NCBI RefSeq assembly: GCF_947502415.1
Contig: NZ_CANMZV010000004.1
Coordinates: 124,001 to 188,000 of the forward strand
From: an uncultured Photobacterium sp.
Lineage (GTDB): Bacteria > Pseudomonadota > Gammaproteobacteria > Enterobacterales > Vibrionaceae
Direction: 5' to 3'
Length of the DNA: 64,000 nucleotides
Positions 42,730 to 51,878 of this stretch are shown here, in pieces (the stretch's first letter is position 1; the number at the start of each line of letters is the position of its first letter). The notes under the pieces were generated by a model that worked only from the letters and a program-made list of their open reading frames with translations, was not told where the DNA came from and searched no databases. The translations under genes were made by a program, and so were the position numbers.

Positions 42730-45126
42730 TTAGAACAAGCCTAACTGCGGTGCAGTGATCTCATCAAAATATTTACCGATAAATGGCAAAATACCATCTG
42801 CGACAGGTTTTAACTGCTTTTCAATATAATGGCTGTAATCTACCGAACTTTGCAGTGCTTCTTTCGGCTCAGGTCCATTAACTGTAATGAGGTATTCTAT
42901 CCAGCCACCATTCTGATACTGAAGTGACCTGCCCAACTTCTGATTTACTTCATCAGCCATCCGCGCAGCACGAACATGAGGTGGAACATTTTTCTGATAC
43001 TCAGACAAATTACGCCGTAACCGCTTGCGGTAAACCAACTTATCATCAAACATTCCGGCATTGGCCTTCGCTACATATTCCCGAACATATTCCTCAACAT
43101 CCTGCCCATGAAATACCTTGTAATATAGCGCCTTCTGAAACTCCTGAGCCAACTGGGTCCAATCTGTTCGTACCGTCTCCAACCCTTTAAATACAATTTC
43201 TTCGTCATCACCGCGCTTAACTAAACCGGCATAACGTTTCTTACTGCCAGTTTCCTGGCCCCGGATCGTAGGCATCAGGAATTTGTGATAATGGGTTTCA
43301 TACTCCAGTTCAAGTGCGGACTCCAAACCATATTCATTTTTTAAATGTTCACACCACCACTGGTTTATGTAAGCCACCAATTCATTACCAATCCGGTTTG
43401 CATCTTCAGCTGAAAAACTGGCATTCAGGGATACAAAAGTAGAGTCAGTATCTCCGTAAATCACCTCGTACCCTTTTGTCTCAATCAGCTCTCGTGTCGT
43501 TTTCATGATCTCATGGCCGCGCATTGTTATTGATGAAGCCAGACGGTGATCAAAAAAACGGCATCCGGATGATCCCAGCACACCATAAAATGAATTCATG
43601 ATGATTTTAATTGCCTGGGAAAATGCTTTTTCGCCATCGCGCTTGGCCTGATCTCGTGCAGCCCATAGCTCCTCGATCATTTTCGGTAAGAAATGCTTCT
43701 GACGATGGAAACGGCCGCCACGAAAACCGGCTATCGCCTGCTCATCACCTCTCCCTTCTTCAAGCAATAAACCTTCCACCAGCCCCATAGGATCAATCCG
43801 AAACGAACGAATAATCGAGGGGTACAGCGATTTAAAATCCAAAACAAGTACCGAATCATATAAACCGGGTTTTGAATCCATAACGTAGCCACCGGGGCTG
43901 GCTATCCAGTTTTCACTGTCTAGGTTTGGGGCTACATATCCCGCACGATGTAGCTGCGGTAAATACAAATTAGTAAATGCAGCAACCGACCCTCCGACTC
44001 GATCCAGCTCAACTCCTGTCAAACGGCTACGCTCAATGGCAAAATCAAGCAAATGTGTATGCGCAAAAATACGCGAAACCAGTTTACAATCTTGCAGGTT
44101 ATATCGTGCCAACGAAAGTTTGTCGTAACGGAACATCTGGTTGATTTCATCCATACGGTCATGGATATTGTGGATCTGCTTTCCTTCTCCGAGCAGCTCT
44201 TGCGACACTGATTCAAGTGACCAGGAACGAAAGTTATAAGTCGCCGTCTTCAGAGTATCAATACCATCGAGAACAACTCGCCCGGGTATTGTTATGAATC
44301 CCTGATTAGGATTTTGCGACGACTGGCGCCAGTGAGGTCTCTGTTTCCCGCGAGCGAGCCGCAAGCTAAGCTTGTTACATTCCGCTCGCTTGAGCAATAA
44401 ACGGAAATCAAAATCTACCACGTTCCAGCCGATAACAATGTCGGGATCAAACTGGATAAACCAAGTTTCCAGGGCCAGCAATAACGCTTTCTCCGATTCC
44501 ACCCACTGAATCCACATTTCCTGCCGTTCATCTTCCTTCGGCTCACCAACCATGATAACTCGGCTGTCCATCTCGCTATGCAAGCCTACTGAATACAAGA
44601 TGCCCTTTTCAGAACACTCAATATCAAGCGATACCACCGATAACTTTGGCAGATAATCAGCGGATTTCGCCTTCACCTGAGTAAACTCGATATAACCTGA
44701 TTTGGACTGGCTAATACCGGTAAAAGCAATACCACCGCGAATAAAACGCTCCATCAGATAACGATCCGCCAGCCGGATATCGGATTCATAGGTTTCGATA
44801 CCCTCAGCACGCAATAGCGTCGCCACTTGCAAGCTATCACGAACCGTTTGGCAATAACAGGCATGCATTGACTGATGCTGAAAACTCTTGAGCGGCAGAG
44901 GCCGCCAGATAACGGGAACATTAGCAGTGCGCAATATGCGCTCGGCTTGAAGCTGATCGTCACTGGAGATAAAACAAACCGGTTTGTCATCCTGAATTGT
45001 CAGTCGACATGGCCCCTGTTCGGTTTTCACCCACAGCACGAGCTCAGTTTGACCGCGAACATCCCGGCTTTGTCTTGTCAGGACAAAGCCGGTCGATTGA
45101 GTTTGCCCTTTAGATTGACTCTGCAA
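42730..45126 (-). CDS. polB: DNA polymerase II
   Basis: Family-B polymerase used in translesion and restart synthesis, 798 residues against 783 in E. coli. The exonuclease motif I is VSLDIECSE (about 164-172). The polymerase motifs are VLDFKSLYPSIIRSF (from about 427), KIIMNSFYGVLGSSGCRFFD and YGDTDSTF (about 554), and the protein ends in LGLF, a clamp-binding tail. The reading frame has no ATG near the start; it appears to begin at TTG 45126 with GAGG five bases upstream, about eight residues before the conserved GFVLTR. I could not find a clear SOS box (CTG-N10-CAG) in the upstream 60 bases. Confidence 0.95.
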   Translation of the reverse strand: MQSQSKGQTQSTGFVLTRQSRDVRGQTELVLWVKTEQGPCRLTIQDDKPVCFISSDDQLQAERILRTANVPVIWRPLPLKSFQHQSMHACYCQTVRDSLQVATLLRAEGIETYESDIRLADRYLMERFIRGGIAFTGISQSKSGYIEFTQVKAKSADYLPKLSVVSLDIECSEKGILYSVGLHSEMDSRVIMVGEPKEDERQEMWIQWVESEKALLLALETWFIQFDPDIVIGWNVVDFDFRLLLKRAECNKLSLRLARGKQRPHWRQSSQNPNQGFITIPGRVVLDGIDTLKTATYNFRSWSLESVSQELLGEGKQIHNIHDRMDEINQMFRYDKLSLARYNLQDCKLVSRIFAHTHLLDFAIERSRLTGVELDRVGGSVAAFTNLYLPQLHRAGYVAPNLDSENWIASPGGYVMDSKPGLYDSVLVLDFKSLYPSIIRSFRIDPMGLVEGLLLEEGRGDEQAIAGFRGGRFHRQKHFLPKMIEELWAARDQAKRDGEKAFSQAIKIIMNSFYGVLGSSGCRFFDHRLASSITMRGHEIMKTTRELIETKGYEVIYGDTDSTFVSLNASFSAEDANRIGNELVAYINQWWCEHLKNEYGLESALELEYETHYHKFLMPTIRGQETGSKKRYAGLVKRGDDEEIVFKGLETVRTDWTQLAQEFQKALYYKVFHGQDVEEYVREYVAKANAGMFDDKLVYRKRLRRNLSEYQKNVPPHVRAARMADEVNQKLGRSLQYQNGGWIEYLITVNGPEPKEALQSSVDYSHYIEKQLKPVADGILPFIGKYFDEITAPQLGLF

Positions 45127-45186
45127 TGATACCTCGGCTTAGTTACAACAATATCTGAGGCCGCCAAATAAGCTTCCTCAAACAGA

Positions 45187-45960
45187 TTAACCTATTTTAC
45201 GTTCAATCTTTTCGAATTCAGAAACTATCCAGCCTCCAAACGACTCGATCATAAACAATGACGCTTTTTTCGGTACCTGATTACCAGCTGCCAAAATAAA
45301 CAGACGTTCAATTTCTAATTCTTTGTCTGGATAATATTTCAGGAATATTTCCGCACCCTGCTCAACGGACAATGCCAATGTTTGCTCCCGGTGCATAACC
45401 AAAGAAAAACAAGTCCACAGCATTTTCCTGGCGATATGTTCACAATACTCCAAGTAATTTTGCATTACTTTGGTTGACATAATTTTCTTACGATATATCT
45501 GCAGTTCTTCTTTGATATCACCATTTAGTGACTTAGCAATATCCCAACTGGCCTCAAAACATCCAAAACGCGTCGACAAATCATCGCCATAAAGGCAAAT
45601 ACAGCAATGCTTAAGCCAAAAGCCCCAAGTGAAGATCGATTCTAACGACAGTACCTCTTCCATTGCCCCAATCTTAAAATCAACTGCCGTCACGGCAGGA
45701 TGACGTGAAGCAACCCGAAAACGCACGGTACTCAGTACCGATTGTTCAGAAGCATTAAGTGGACGCTGAACAATAACTGTCAGGTTCAAATCTGACTTAC
45801 CTGGCCGGGCCTGCCGACGGGCAACGCTACCGTGCACATAAATACTGTGTAGCGCTTTCCCCAATCCGGCTTTGATCAGCTTTACAGCATCAAGCAAAGC
45901 AGGCAAATATTCTTGTTGAAAAGGCATTTCGCCATCAAGTACGGGCAGTGCTCTCGCCAC
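45187..45960 (-). CDS. Nucleotidyltransferase-domain protein
   Basis: 257 residues. The N-terminal part has the pol-beta-type nucleotidyltransferase signature YVHGSVARRQARPGKSDLNL, where GSxAR and the SDL aspartate would bind metal and nucleotide. The remainder is helical, with no clear second domain. Substrate unknown; relatives modify antibiotics, nucleotides or proteins. The start is a GTG at 45960 with AGGA seven bases upstream; the next ATG (residue 12) has no site. It is encoded just upstream of polB on the same strand, 60 bases away, so co-transcription is possible. Confidence 0.75.
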   Translation of the reverse strand: MARALPVLDGEMPFQQEYLPALLDAVKLIKAGLGKALHSIYVHGSVARRQARPGKSDLNLTVIVQRPLNASEQSVLSTVRFRVASRHPAVTAVDFKIGAMEEVLSLESIFTWGFWLKHCCICLYGDDLSTRFGCFEASWDIAKSLNGDIKEELQIYRKKIMSTKVMQNYLEYCEHIARKMLWTCFSLVMHREQTLALSVEQGAEIFLKYYPDKELEIERLFILAAGNQVPKKASLFMIESFGGWIVSEFEKIERKIG

Positions 45961-46290
45961 ACGTTTTTCCTTCAGCTAGTTGTACCATAATCTATCAATG
46001 TCAGGATCTACCTGTACTATTCATTCTAACAAATCCTTCCTTTGCAACGCTAACCTTCAGAAGATAATTGATAATATTGATTACATGCACACCTTATATC
46101 CATCACTGTAATGATATCTATTAATTATTAACTAATACAGCCAGTAATACGTCACTTACAAGCCAATCCTCGCCAATAAAATGACTTATTGTGAAATTAG
46201 TTATTATTTTTTAATTATTTATATAAATATAGCTCCAACTAATATATTCTCTGCACCTAATTAACTAAATTCGCTTGTTTTCTGTTCATA
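45961..46290. other. AT-rich divergent promoter spacer
   Basis: About 330 bases between the nucleotidyltransferase gene and the EAL gene. It is strongly AT-rich, especially 46160-46290, with no open frame. It presumably holds promoters for both genes, but none is clear enough to place. Confidence 0.5.
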
Positions 46291-47856
46291 ATGAAAAATT
46301 CTCATACTGTGACAGTGCTATTTTTTTCTCTTACACTTGGTATTATCTTAGATATTGCCTGGGTGAAACATACAACAAATCAAAATACGGAAAGCTCTAT
46401 TTCCTATTTAATCACCAGTATGGAAAAAACACTAAAACAAGTTGAAAACCGACTATTAGAATTAAACAAAAACTATTCTCCATGTAGTGTTGAAAGTAGA
46501 CAGCAGCTTGAAAAAATAATCTTTGATTCTAGCGTTATTCAGGAAATCACTTACATTGAAAATAATCACGTTATTTGCAGTGATCGTGACCTTTCTGTGT
46601 TTTCTTCTGTTGAATCTAAACACTCAAACCATGTTGACAAGACTAACAATTACATCATCTATCGCGCTACCAGCGAGCTTCGAAATGTCGAAGGAATCTT
46701 TTTTATGGTTCCTACTAATAACGGCTGGTATCAAGTGCTATTCAATGCCCGCTATATGGACTTTTGGATTAAAGAGCTTGCTGAACATCACGACATCTTT
46801 GCTTGTATTGTTAGTAAGAATGATGAGCACTTATCCAGTTGTGACAAAACACAAACCAATCACAACATATACTCAGCTTCTCAGCACTCCGAAAAATATC
46901 CTTTTTATGCAATTGGCGGATATACCAATAAAATATTTATTCAAGTATGGTTCAATCAACTACCATATGCTGCGCTTATTATTAGTCTTTATCTGATTAG
47001 CATTTTACTAATTAATTCATATTTAAACTGGCAGCATTCACTTTTAACGGATATTCAACGAGGCATAGATAAAAAAGAATTTTTTGCATTTTATCAACCT
47101 ATCGTAGACGCCAAAACGGGTATATGGCACGGTGCCGAGTTACTTGTAAGGTGGCATCACCCTAAAGCAGGCATAATTTCACCAGCAGAATTTATACCAG
47201 CGGCAGAGCAATCCGGGTTAATCAAAGACATCACGTTGCAGTTACTTGAGCGTGCAGCATATGAAAAAAGGGAAATCAATGAGTTGTCACCTAACAGCTA
47301 TATTTCAGCCAATGTCACTGCATCTATGATTGCCAATACCCACTATGTTGAAACGTTAATCCGACTAATAAAAAAATATCCCGCTTTGCAGCAACATGTC
47401 GTGCTGGAATTTACTGAACGCGAGACGTTTTCGAATACCGAATTAGATCTATTACTATCCGGCATGGAAAGGTTAAGACAAGTTGGTGTACGTTGGGCGC
47501 TCGATGACTTTGGTACAGGCTATGCCGGACTCTCTACCCTGCAAACACTGAGTTTCGATATTTTAAAAATTGACCGCACATTCGTTGCTTCTTCCGTAAC
47601 AGATGCAGTAACGCATTCAATTCTCGGGAACATTGCAGAAATGGGCCATGAACTGAAATGCTCGCTTGTAGCCGAAGGTGTCGAAACAGCCGAAGAAGCA
47701 GAACATGTGGCTCAGCTAGGAATTCAATTGTGCCAGGGATTCTACTTCGCTAAACCTATGCCGTTTGTCGACTATTTTGCCGAACTCGAAAATCGACTTC
47801 TACCAAGCAAAACTCAGCCAGCAGAACTCAATGAAAACCTTGGTATTCAACAGTAA
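46291..47856 (+). CDS. Cyclic-di-GMP phosphodiesterase, CSS-motif sensor plus EAL domain
   Basis: 521 residues. Two membrane helices (about 7-24 and 232-250) flank a periplasmic CSS-type domain with cysteines at 65 (SPCSVES) and 96 (VICSDRD), as in E. coli PdeC-type proteins, where the cysteine redox state controls activity. The cytoplasmic EAL domain (about 255-505) retains the metal and catalytic residues: AELLVRW (E-x-L-x-R form), NVTA, EFTERET, DDFGTGYAGL, KIDR and VAEGVE. It should therefore be active, lowering c-di-GMP. The sensor half is distinctly AT-rich compared with neighbours. Confidence 0.88.
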   Translation: MKNSHTVTVLFFSLTLGIILDIAWVKHTTNQNTESSISYLITSMEKTLKQVENRLLELNKNYSPCSVESRQQLEKIIFDSSVIQEITYIENNHVICSDRDLSVFSSVESKHSNHVDKTNNYIIYRATSELRNVEGIFFMVPTNNGWYQVLFNARYMDFWIKELAEHHDIFACIVSKNDEHLSSCDKTQTNHNIYSASQHSEKYPFYAIGGYTNKIFIQVWFNQLPYAALIISLYLISILLINSYLNWQHSLLTDIQRGIDKKEFFAFYQPIVDAKTGIWHGAELLVRWHHPKAGIISPAEFIPAAEQSGLIKDITLQLLERAAYEKREINELSPNSYISANVTASMIANTHYVETLIRLIKKYPALQQHVVLEFTERETFSNTELDLLLSGMERLRQVGVRWALDDFGTGYAGLSTLQTLSFDILKIDRTFVASSVTDAVTHSILGNIAEMGHELKCSLVAEGVETAEEAEHVAQLGIQLCQGFYFAKPMPFVDYFAELENRLLPSKTQPAELNENLGIQQ

Positions 47857-47902
47857 CCATGATAATTTCTCGTTTTCTTTATTTCGAATAAGAGCGTGAT
47901 TT

Positions 47903-48472
47903 ATGCCAAAAGCAAGTGAGATTAAAAAAGGCGCAGCCGTTGAGTACAACGGCAAGTTACTTCTTGTAAAAGATATTGATGTTCAGAGCCCAAGTGCCCG
48001 TGGTGCATCAACGCTATACAAAATGCGCTTTACTGACGTGGCAACCGGCCTAAAAGTTGAAGAGCGCTTTAAAGGCGATGATATCCTGGATTCTGTTGAT
48101 CTATCACGCCGCATTGCTACTTTCTCTTACATTGATGGCGACGAGTATATCTTCATGGACAGTGAAGACTATACACAGTACACCTTCAACAAAAGCGACA
48201 TCGAAGAAGAGCTGCTTTTCATCACTGAAGATATCAAAGGCCTTATTGTCCTGGCTGTAGATGAAAAAGCCATTGGCCTTGAACTACCCGCTTCCGTTGA
48301 AATGGTTATCGAAGAAACTGATCCGTCTATCAAAGGCGCTTCAGCATCTGCACGCACCAAACCGGCTCGCTTCGCGACCGGCCTGACCATTCAGGTGCCT
48401 GAATATATTTCAACCGGTGAAAAAGTGAAGATCAACATTCAGGAACGTCGCTTCATGAGCCGTGCTGACTAA
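47903..48472 (+). CDS. efpL: Elongation factor P-like protein EfpL (YeiP)
   Basis: 189 residues closely matching E. coli YeiP. It has the three-domain EF-P fold, but the modification loop carries SPSARG (29-34) in place of the lysine-tipped loop of [19 protein letters not shown] and [13 protein letters not shown] are diagnostic. It acts at the ribosome to relieve polyproline-type stalls. It is followed by a tetraloop terminator. Confidence 0.94.
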   Translation: MPKASEIKKGAAVEYNGKLLLVKDIDVQSPSARGASTLYKMRFTDVATGLKVEERFKGDDILDSVDLSRRIATFSYIDGDEYIFMDSEDYTQYTFNKSDIEEELLFITEDIKGLIVLAVDEKAIGLELPASVEMVIEETDPSIKGASASARTKPARFATGLTIQVPEYISTGEKVKINIQERRFMSRAD

Positions 48473-48489
48473 CGGTTAAGCTAATCTGA

Positions 48490-48515
48490 GGGATGCAATT
48501 CGTTGTATCCCTTTT
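48490..48515 (+). terminator. efpL terminator with TTCG tetraloop
   Basis: GGGATGCAA (48490-48498) pairs with TTGTATCCC (48503-48511), with one G-T pair. The loop is TTCG, an unusually stable closure, and TTTT follows. Confidence 0.85.
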
Positions 48516-48594
48516 AACGGTCTCCTCTACTATCCTCTTTTCTTCTTCTCTCCATAACACTTCACACTCACCCACTCTGTTATTTTAGTGACAA

Positions 48595-48623
48595 TTACCA
48601 TTTTGCAATTCGATAGGTATAAT
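48595..48623 (+). promoter_or_regulatory. Candidate sigma-70 promoter of the DNA-mimic gene
   Basis: TTACCA (48595-48600) and a perfect TATAAT (48618-48623) are separated by 17 bases. Transcription would begin about 30 bases before the coding start. Confidence 0.6.
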
Positions 48624-48658
48624 GGCGATTCACTCAACACCAGAGATTTATGTAGTTC

Positions 48659-48985
48659 ATGGAAACATCAAACCTGATTTCTTACGACGACGTCATTGAT
48701 GCGGCATACGATATTTTTCTAGAAATGGCCGCTGACAGCCTAGAGCCTGCAGACGTGATTCTTTTTACGGCTCAATTCGAAGACCGTGGTGCAGCAGAGC
48801 TTGTCGAGACTAAAGACGACTGGGCTGACCATGTAGGTTTTGATGTCGACAAAGAGGTTTTCGCCGAGGTACGGATCGGCCTGGTTAACGAAGAAAATGA
48901 TGAGCTAGACGATATATTTGCTCGTATGCTGGTTAGCCGCGACCCGGAAAATAAATTCTGCCACATTCTTTGGAAGCGCGACTGA
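48659..48985 (+). CDS. HI1450/YciU family, putative dsDNA-mimic protein
   Basis: 108 residues and very acidic, matching E. coli YciU and Haemophilus HI1450 (DUF440): AYDIFLEMAADSLEPADVIL, QFEDRGAAELV, DDWADHVGFDV and CHILWKRD. The H. influenzae structure led to the proposal that its acidic surface mimics DNA and binds HU. A cellular role remains unproven. It ends at a strong hairpin shared with emrD. Confidence 0.9.
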   Translation: METSNLISYDDVIDAAYDIFLEMAADSLEPADVILFTAQFEDRGAAELVETKDDWADHVGFDVDKEVFAEVRIGLVNEENDELDDIFARMLVSRDPENKFCHILWKRD

Positions 48986-49005
48986 GCGATAACCTGAAGC
49001 ACAAT

Positions 49006-49040
49006 ATAAAAGGCGAAGCATTTTCTCCGCCTTTTATTTA
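49006..49040. terminator. Bidirectional terminator
   Basis: ataaaaggcg (49006-49015) pairs perfectly with cgccttttat (49028-49037). The gap between the convergent DNA-mimic gene and emrD is only 63 bases. Confidence 0.88.
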
Positions 49041-49048
49041 CACCCACA

Positions 49049-50257
49049 CTAAACCAGTATGGGGGTGTCCTGTCGGTAACTTCTTCTGACCCATAGCAAA
49101 CTCAGTACCACCAATATTGCCATAACAACCATAACCACACCCAAGCTATATTGGTCTTCAGCTCGCATCAACGATGCCGCCAGCGTCGCCAAGCCAGCCC
49201 CCAAATTCTGAAGCCCACCAAGCACTGCACCAGCCGTACCGGCATGATGAGGAAACGGCTGAATTGCTGCAGTAGTTGCTGCTGGGAACAAAATTCCAGC
49301 TCCGATGAAATAAATAAATGCCCCACCAATCAACGAACTAACCGTTACAAGCCCTGCTAACCCCGGAATGAAAATAGTCAGCGCACCGATAGCTATTGAT
49401 AGCACGCCCAGCATCATAACGCGTCCATTACCTAGCTGTTTTATAAGCAATGAAGACAACCATGAACCGGCCAGATAACCAGGTAATGGCAGCACAAACA
49501 ACCAACTTACCGTTGTTGGATCCAACTTCAATACGCTACCCAATAATACACCAGCAGCAGCTTCAAACACGGCAATACCGGCAAATGTTGCAATCAAGCA
49601 AAGGACGTAACCTTGAAAACGGCGATTACCCAACACATACCCATAACTGACGAAAACTCGCTCATTGCGACGTCTTTCCGCAGGCAAAGTTTCGGTAAAC
49701 ATAAACATCATAGCCAAAGTAACCAGCGCGCCGAAAACCAGCAGGAAACGATAGCTCGCCTGCCAGTCAAAAGTTGCCGACAGATAGCCTCCCAATACCG
49801 GAGCAATCAACGGTGAAAAAATCACTCCCATACTTACAAGGCTGTTGGCCCGGTGTAAATCAGCACCGTCATAACAATCACGAGTTACAGTACGACACAT
49901 AGCACCGCTACATCCTGTCCCCAGGCCCTGTACGAAACTGGCCAGCAGGAACCACTCAAAAGTCGGCGCAAGCAAAGCTGCAACAGTGCCAGCCAGAAAT
50001 ATCACCATACCGATAATGATCACCGGGCGGCGACCAATACGATCCGATAACGGGCCGTAAACAAATTGAGATAATCCATACGGGATAAGGTAAGCGGCCA
50101 TCACTGCCTGCAGATAAGATGACTTAACGGAAAAATACTCCGACATCACAGGAATAGAAGGCACATACATCGTCTGCGTCATTTGGCCAACCGCAGCCAG
50201 AATGATTATTAAAAATAACAGCTTTGCCATATTGGCAGTAGAAGATTGCTGAGCCAC
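49049..50257 (-). CDS. emrD: EmrD-like MFS multidrug efflux transporter
   Basis: Twelve-helix proton antiporter resembling E. coli EmrD throughout: AVGQMTQTMYVPSIPVMSEY, the MFS motif GPLSDRIGRRPVIIIGM, GTGCSGAMCRTVTRDCYD, LHRANSLVSMGVIFSPLIAP and FPHHAGTAGAVLGGLQNLG. It exports hydrophobic or detergent-like compounds. I choose the GTG at 50257 (402 residues), six bases after AGGGAG. The ATG at 50272 and GTG at 50275 lack a site, so the first few residues are uncertain. Confidence 0.88.
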   Translation of the reverse strand: MAQQSSTANMAKLLFLIIILAAVGQMTQTMYVPSIPVMSEYFSVKSSYLQAVMAAYLIPYGLSQFVYGPLSDRIGRRPVIIIGMVIFLAGTVAALLAPTFEWFLLASFVQGLGTGCSGAMCRTVTRDCYDGADLHRANSLVSMGVIFSPLIAPVLGGYLSATFDWQASYRFLLVFGALVTLAMMFMFTETLPAERRRNERVFVSYGYVLGNRRFQGYVLCLIATFAGIAVFEAAAGVLLGSVLKLDPTTVSWLFVLPLPGYLAGSWLSSLLIKQLGNGRVMMLGVLSIAIGALTIFIPGLAGLVTVSSLIGGAFIYFIGAGILFPAATTAAIQPFPHHAGTAGAVLGGLQNLGAGLATLAASLMRAEDQYSLGVVMVVMAILVVLSLLWVRRSYRQDTPILV

Positions 50258-50552
50258 AACCTGCTCCCTCATCACAGAATAAAATAATGAAAACTTACCG
50301 TATATTAAGAACTAACACCCAGAAACAGAGCATTCCTCTAGGTAAGAGGAAATACATGATAGTATGCAAGGGTATTTGGAAAATAGAAGACTCAACCACT
50401 ATGTGGTGTGCGGAGATAGTAAGCTTGAAGATATGCTTACGCAAGGAATGAATGTGATTTTACGCACGAAACTTTGTTATGAATTGCATTAGCAAAACTT
50501 ATGCATTTCGAGGGGTTATCAATTACCAGCAATCCATACTAGGCCAGTACAG

Positions 50553-51476
50553 TTAAAGGGAAATATTTACAGGCGACGATAGCCGGGATTCAATGGCTTC
50601 AATACAAAGCCTGACTAACAGCGGCATTGAATTATTGAAAGCGTGAATCGCATACACAGAATTAGGGGCTAAATAACTACCAGGGATCACTTCCCGCAAT
50701 AATCCTGCATGTTCACGCTGATGAAAAATGAATTCAGGCACAATACCCAAACCGGCCCCCGCCTCAATCAAAGCAACTGTAGTCGGCAACGATTCAGCAA
50801 AACGAGTAGGATGCATCATTAATGTCACAGGCTCCGTCCGTGACGAATGATAAAGATGATGGATCACATATTTTCCCTGCCAGACATTAGCCACATAATC
50901 ACAAGCACTCAGCCCATCAGTTAACTCATCAGAAAAAACAAACTCGTCATCAAACTTATCAAGGTAACCTGATGAGCTGCACAGCACATCGCGAAATTGC
51001 CCGATTCGCCGCTGTCGGTAACTACCGGATACAGAATCACCGACACGGATCGCCAGATCTATCCCGTGCTCAATAAGGTCAATCCGGCCATCTTCGGCAA
51101 CCAAGTGAGGAATAATAGCCGGGTAGACCGAGACCAGCTCCCCTATCGCTGGCGCCACAATACTTCCCATTAAAGCATGAGGAGCAGTAATTGTTACCGA
51201 ACCTGTAGGCGTTAACTGACTCTCCCTAGCCCCTTCCCACGCCTCTTGGGCAAGCTGGTTCATTTGCTGGCATTTTTCATAAAAAGCCGTACCAGCCGGT
51301 GTTAGTGTTTGCCGACGCGTAGTCCTGTTCAGAAGTACAATACCAAGTTCTTGTTCCAGCACTTTCAGGTGCTGACTAATCACTGATTTCGATAGACTAA
51401 GCTCTTCAGCCGCGGCACTGATTGAGCCTCGCTCGACAACTTTTGCAAACACAGCCATGTGGCGGAGGTAATTCAT
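50553..51476 (-). CDS. LysR-family transcriptional regulator
   Basis: 307 residues from the ATG at 51476. The open frame extends 66 codons further, but only this start gives the standard LysR N-terminus: MNYLRHMAVFAKVVERGSIS, followed by the helix-turn-helix AAAEELSLSKSVISQHLKVL. The C-terminal effector domain (about 90-295) follows the AaeR/DsdC-like subgroup (GSVTITAPHALMGSIVAP, DLAIRVGDSVSGSYRQRRIG). LysR genes often control a divergent neighbour; here the divergent sequence is a decayed SnoaL-like gene, so the target may be lost or elsewhere. emrD, transcribed in the same direction downstream, is a candidate. Confidence 0.88.
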   Translation of the reverse strand: MNYLRHMAVFAKVVERGSISAAAEELSLSKSVISQHLKVLEQELGIVLLNRTTRRQTLTPAGTAFYEKCQQMNQLAQEAWEGARESQLTPTGSVTITAPHALMGSIVAPAIGELVSVYPAIIPHLVAEDGRIDLIEHGIDLAIRVGDSVSGSYRQRRIGQFRDVLCSSSGYLDKFDDEFVFSDELTDGLSACDYVANVWQGKYVIHHLYHSSRTEPVTLMMHPTRFAESLPTTVALIEAGAGLGIVPEFIFHQREHAGLLREVIPGSYLAPNSVYAIHAFNNSMPLLVRLCIEAIESRLSSPVNISL

Positions 51477-51590
51477 AGTATTGTTCAGTTTTATTAAACA
51501 GTATTTACATAATACTCTATTTTTCGTTGCTAATATGTTTTTGACCCAAACACGTCCAGTGACAAAAAAGATGGCTTCAATGGCAATTGA

Positions 51591-51848
51591 TACCAAACTG
51601 AAGCATTCAAAAATGGCATACAGCAATGGGAATATGCGCTTAATCAACAAGATGCAACAGGCTGTGCAGAACAATATTCAGACAATGCGGTGATCCACGC
51701 ACGGCCTTTTGGCACCATTCAAGGACAGAATGCGGCTCGTGCCTTAGGGCAAAAGAGGATTGATTCAGGCTATCGGAATGTTGAGTATCAAAATACTCAT
51801 TCTTTACTCAGAATGGACAATGAACAAAGCTATTGGTGTTGTTCATAA
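51591..51848 (+). pseudogene. Decayed SnoaL/ketosteroid-isomerase-like gene
   Basis: An 85-codon frame after an in-frame TGA (51588-51590) ends at TAA 51846-51848. It reads YQTEAFKNGIQQWEYALNQQ, then CAEQYSDNAVIHARPFGTIQ and GYRNVEY, a SnoaL or DUF4440-like fold with the usual W...AL..D and Y..NAV..A..G. pattern. The same frame continues upstream of the TGA as DKKDGFNGN, so the stop may replace a tryptophan codon (TGG to TGA). Upstream I find no start in this frame. It is divergent from the LysR gene, the common layout for a regulated target. Confidence 0.5.
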
Positions 51849-51875
51849 AAAAACCCGCAATTGCGGGTTTTTTTA
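51849..51875. terminator. ribA terminator
   Basis: aaacccgc and gcgggttt form the stem around AATT, with A and T runs on both sides. On the minus strand it follows the ribA stop directly. Confidence 0.92.
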
Positions 51876-51878
51876 TGA

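Larger units (their letters stand above)
51477..51878. other. Divergent region of the LysR gene
   Basis: Holds the probable LysR promoter region (51477-51540), the SnoaL-like pseudogene and the ribA terminator. No intact plus-strand gene is present. Confidence 0.6.

Noticed and set aside
46523-46996. 157-residue frame inside the EAL gene
   Set aside because: Different frame of the AT-rich sensor region; the EAL protein is the coding frame.
51481-51693. 70-residue plus-strand frame with a hydrophobic start
   Set aside because: Out of phase with the SnoaL-like frame, which carries the family pattern. The hydrophobic start is not tied to any domain.
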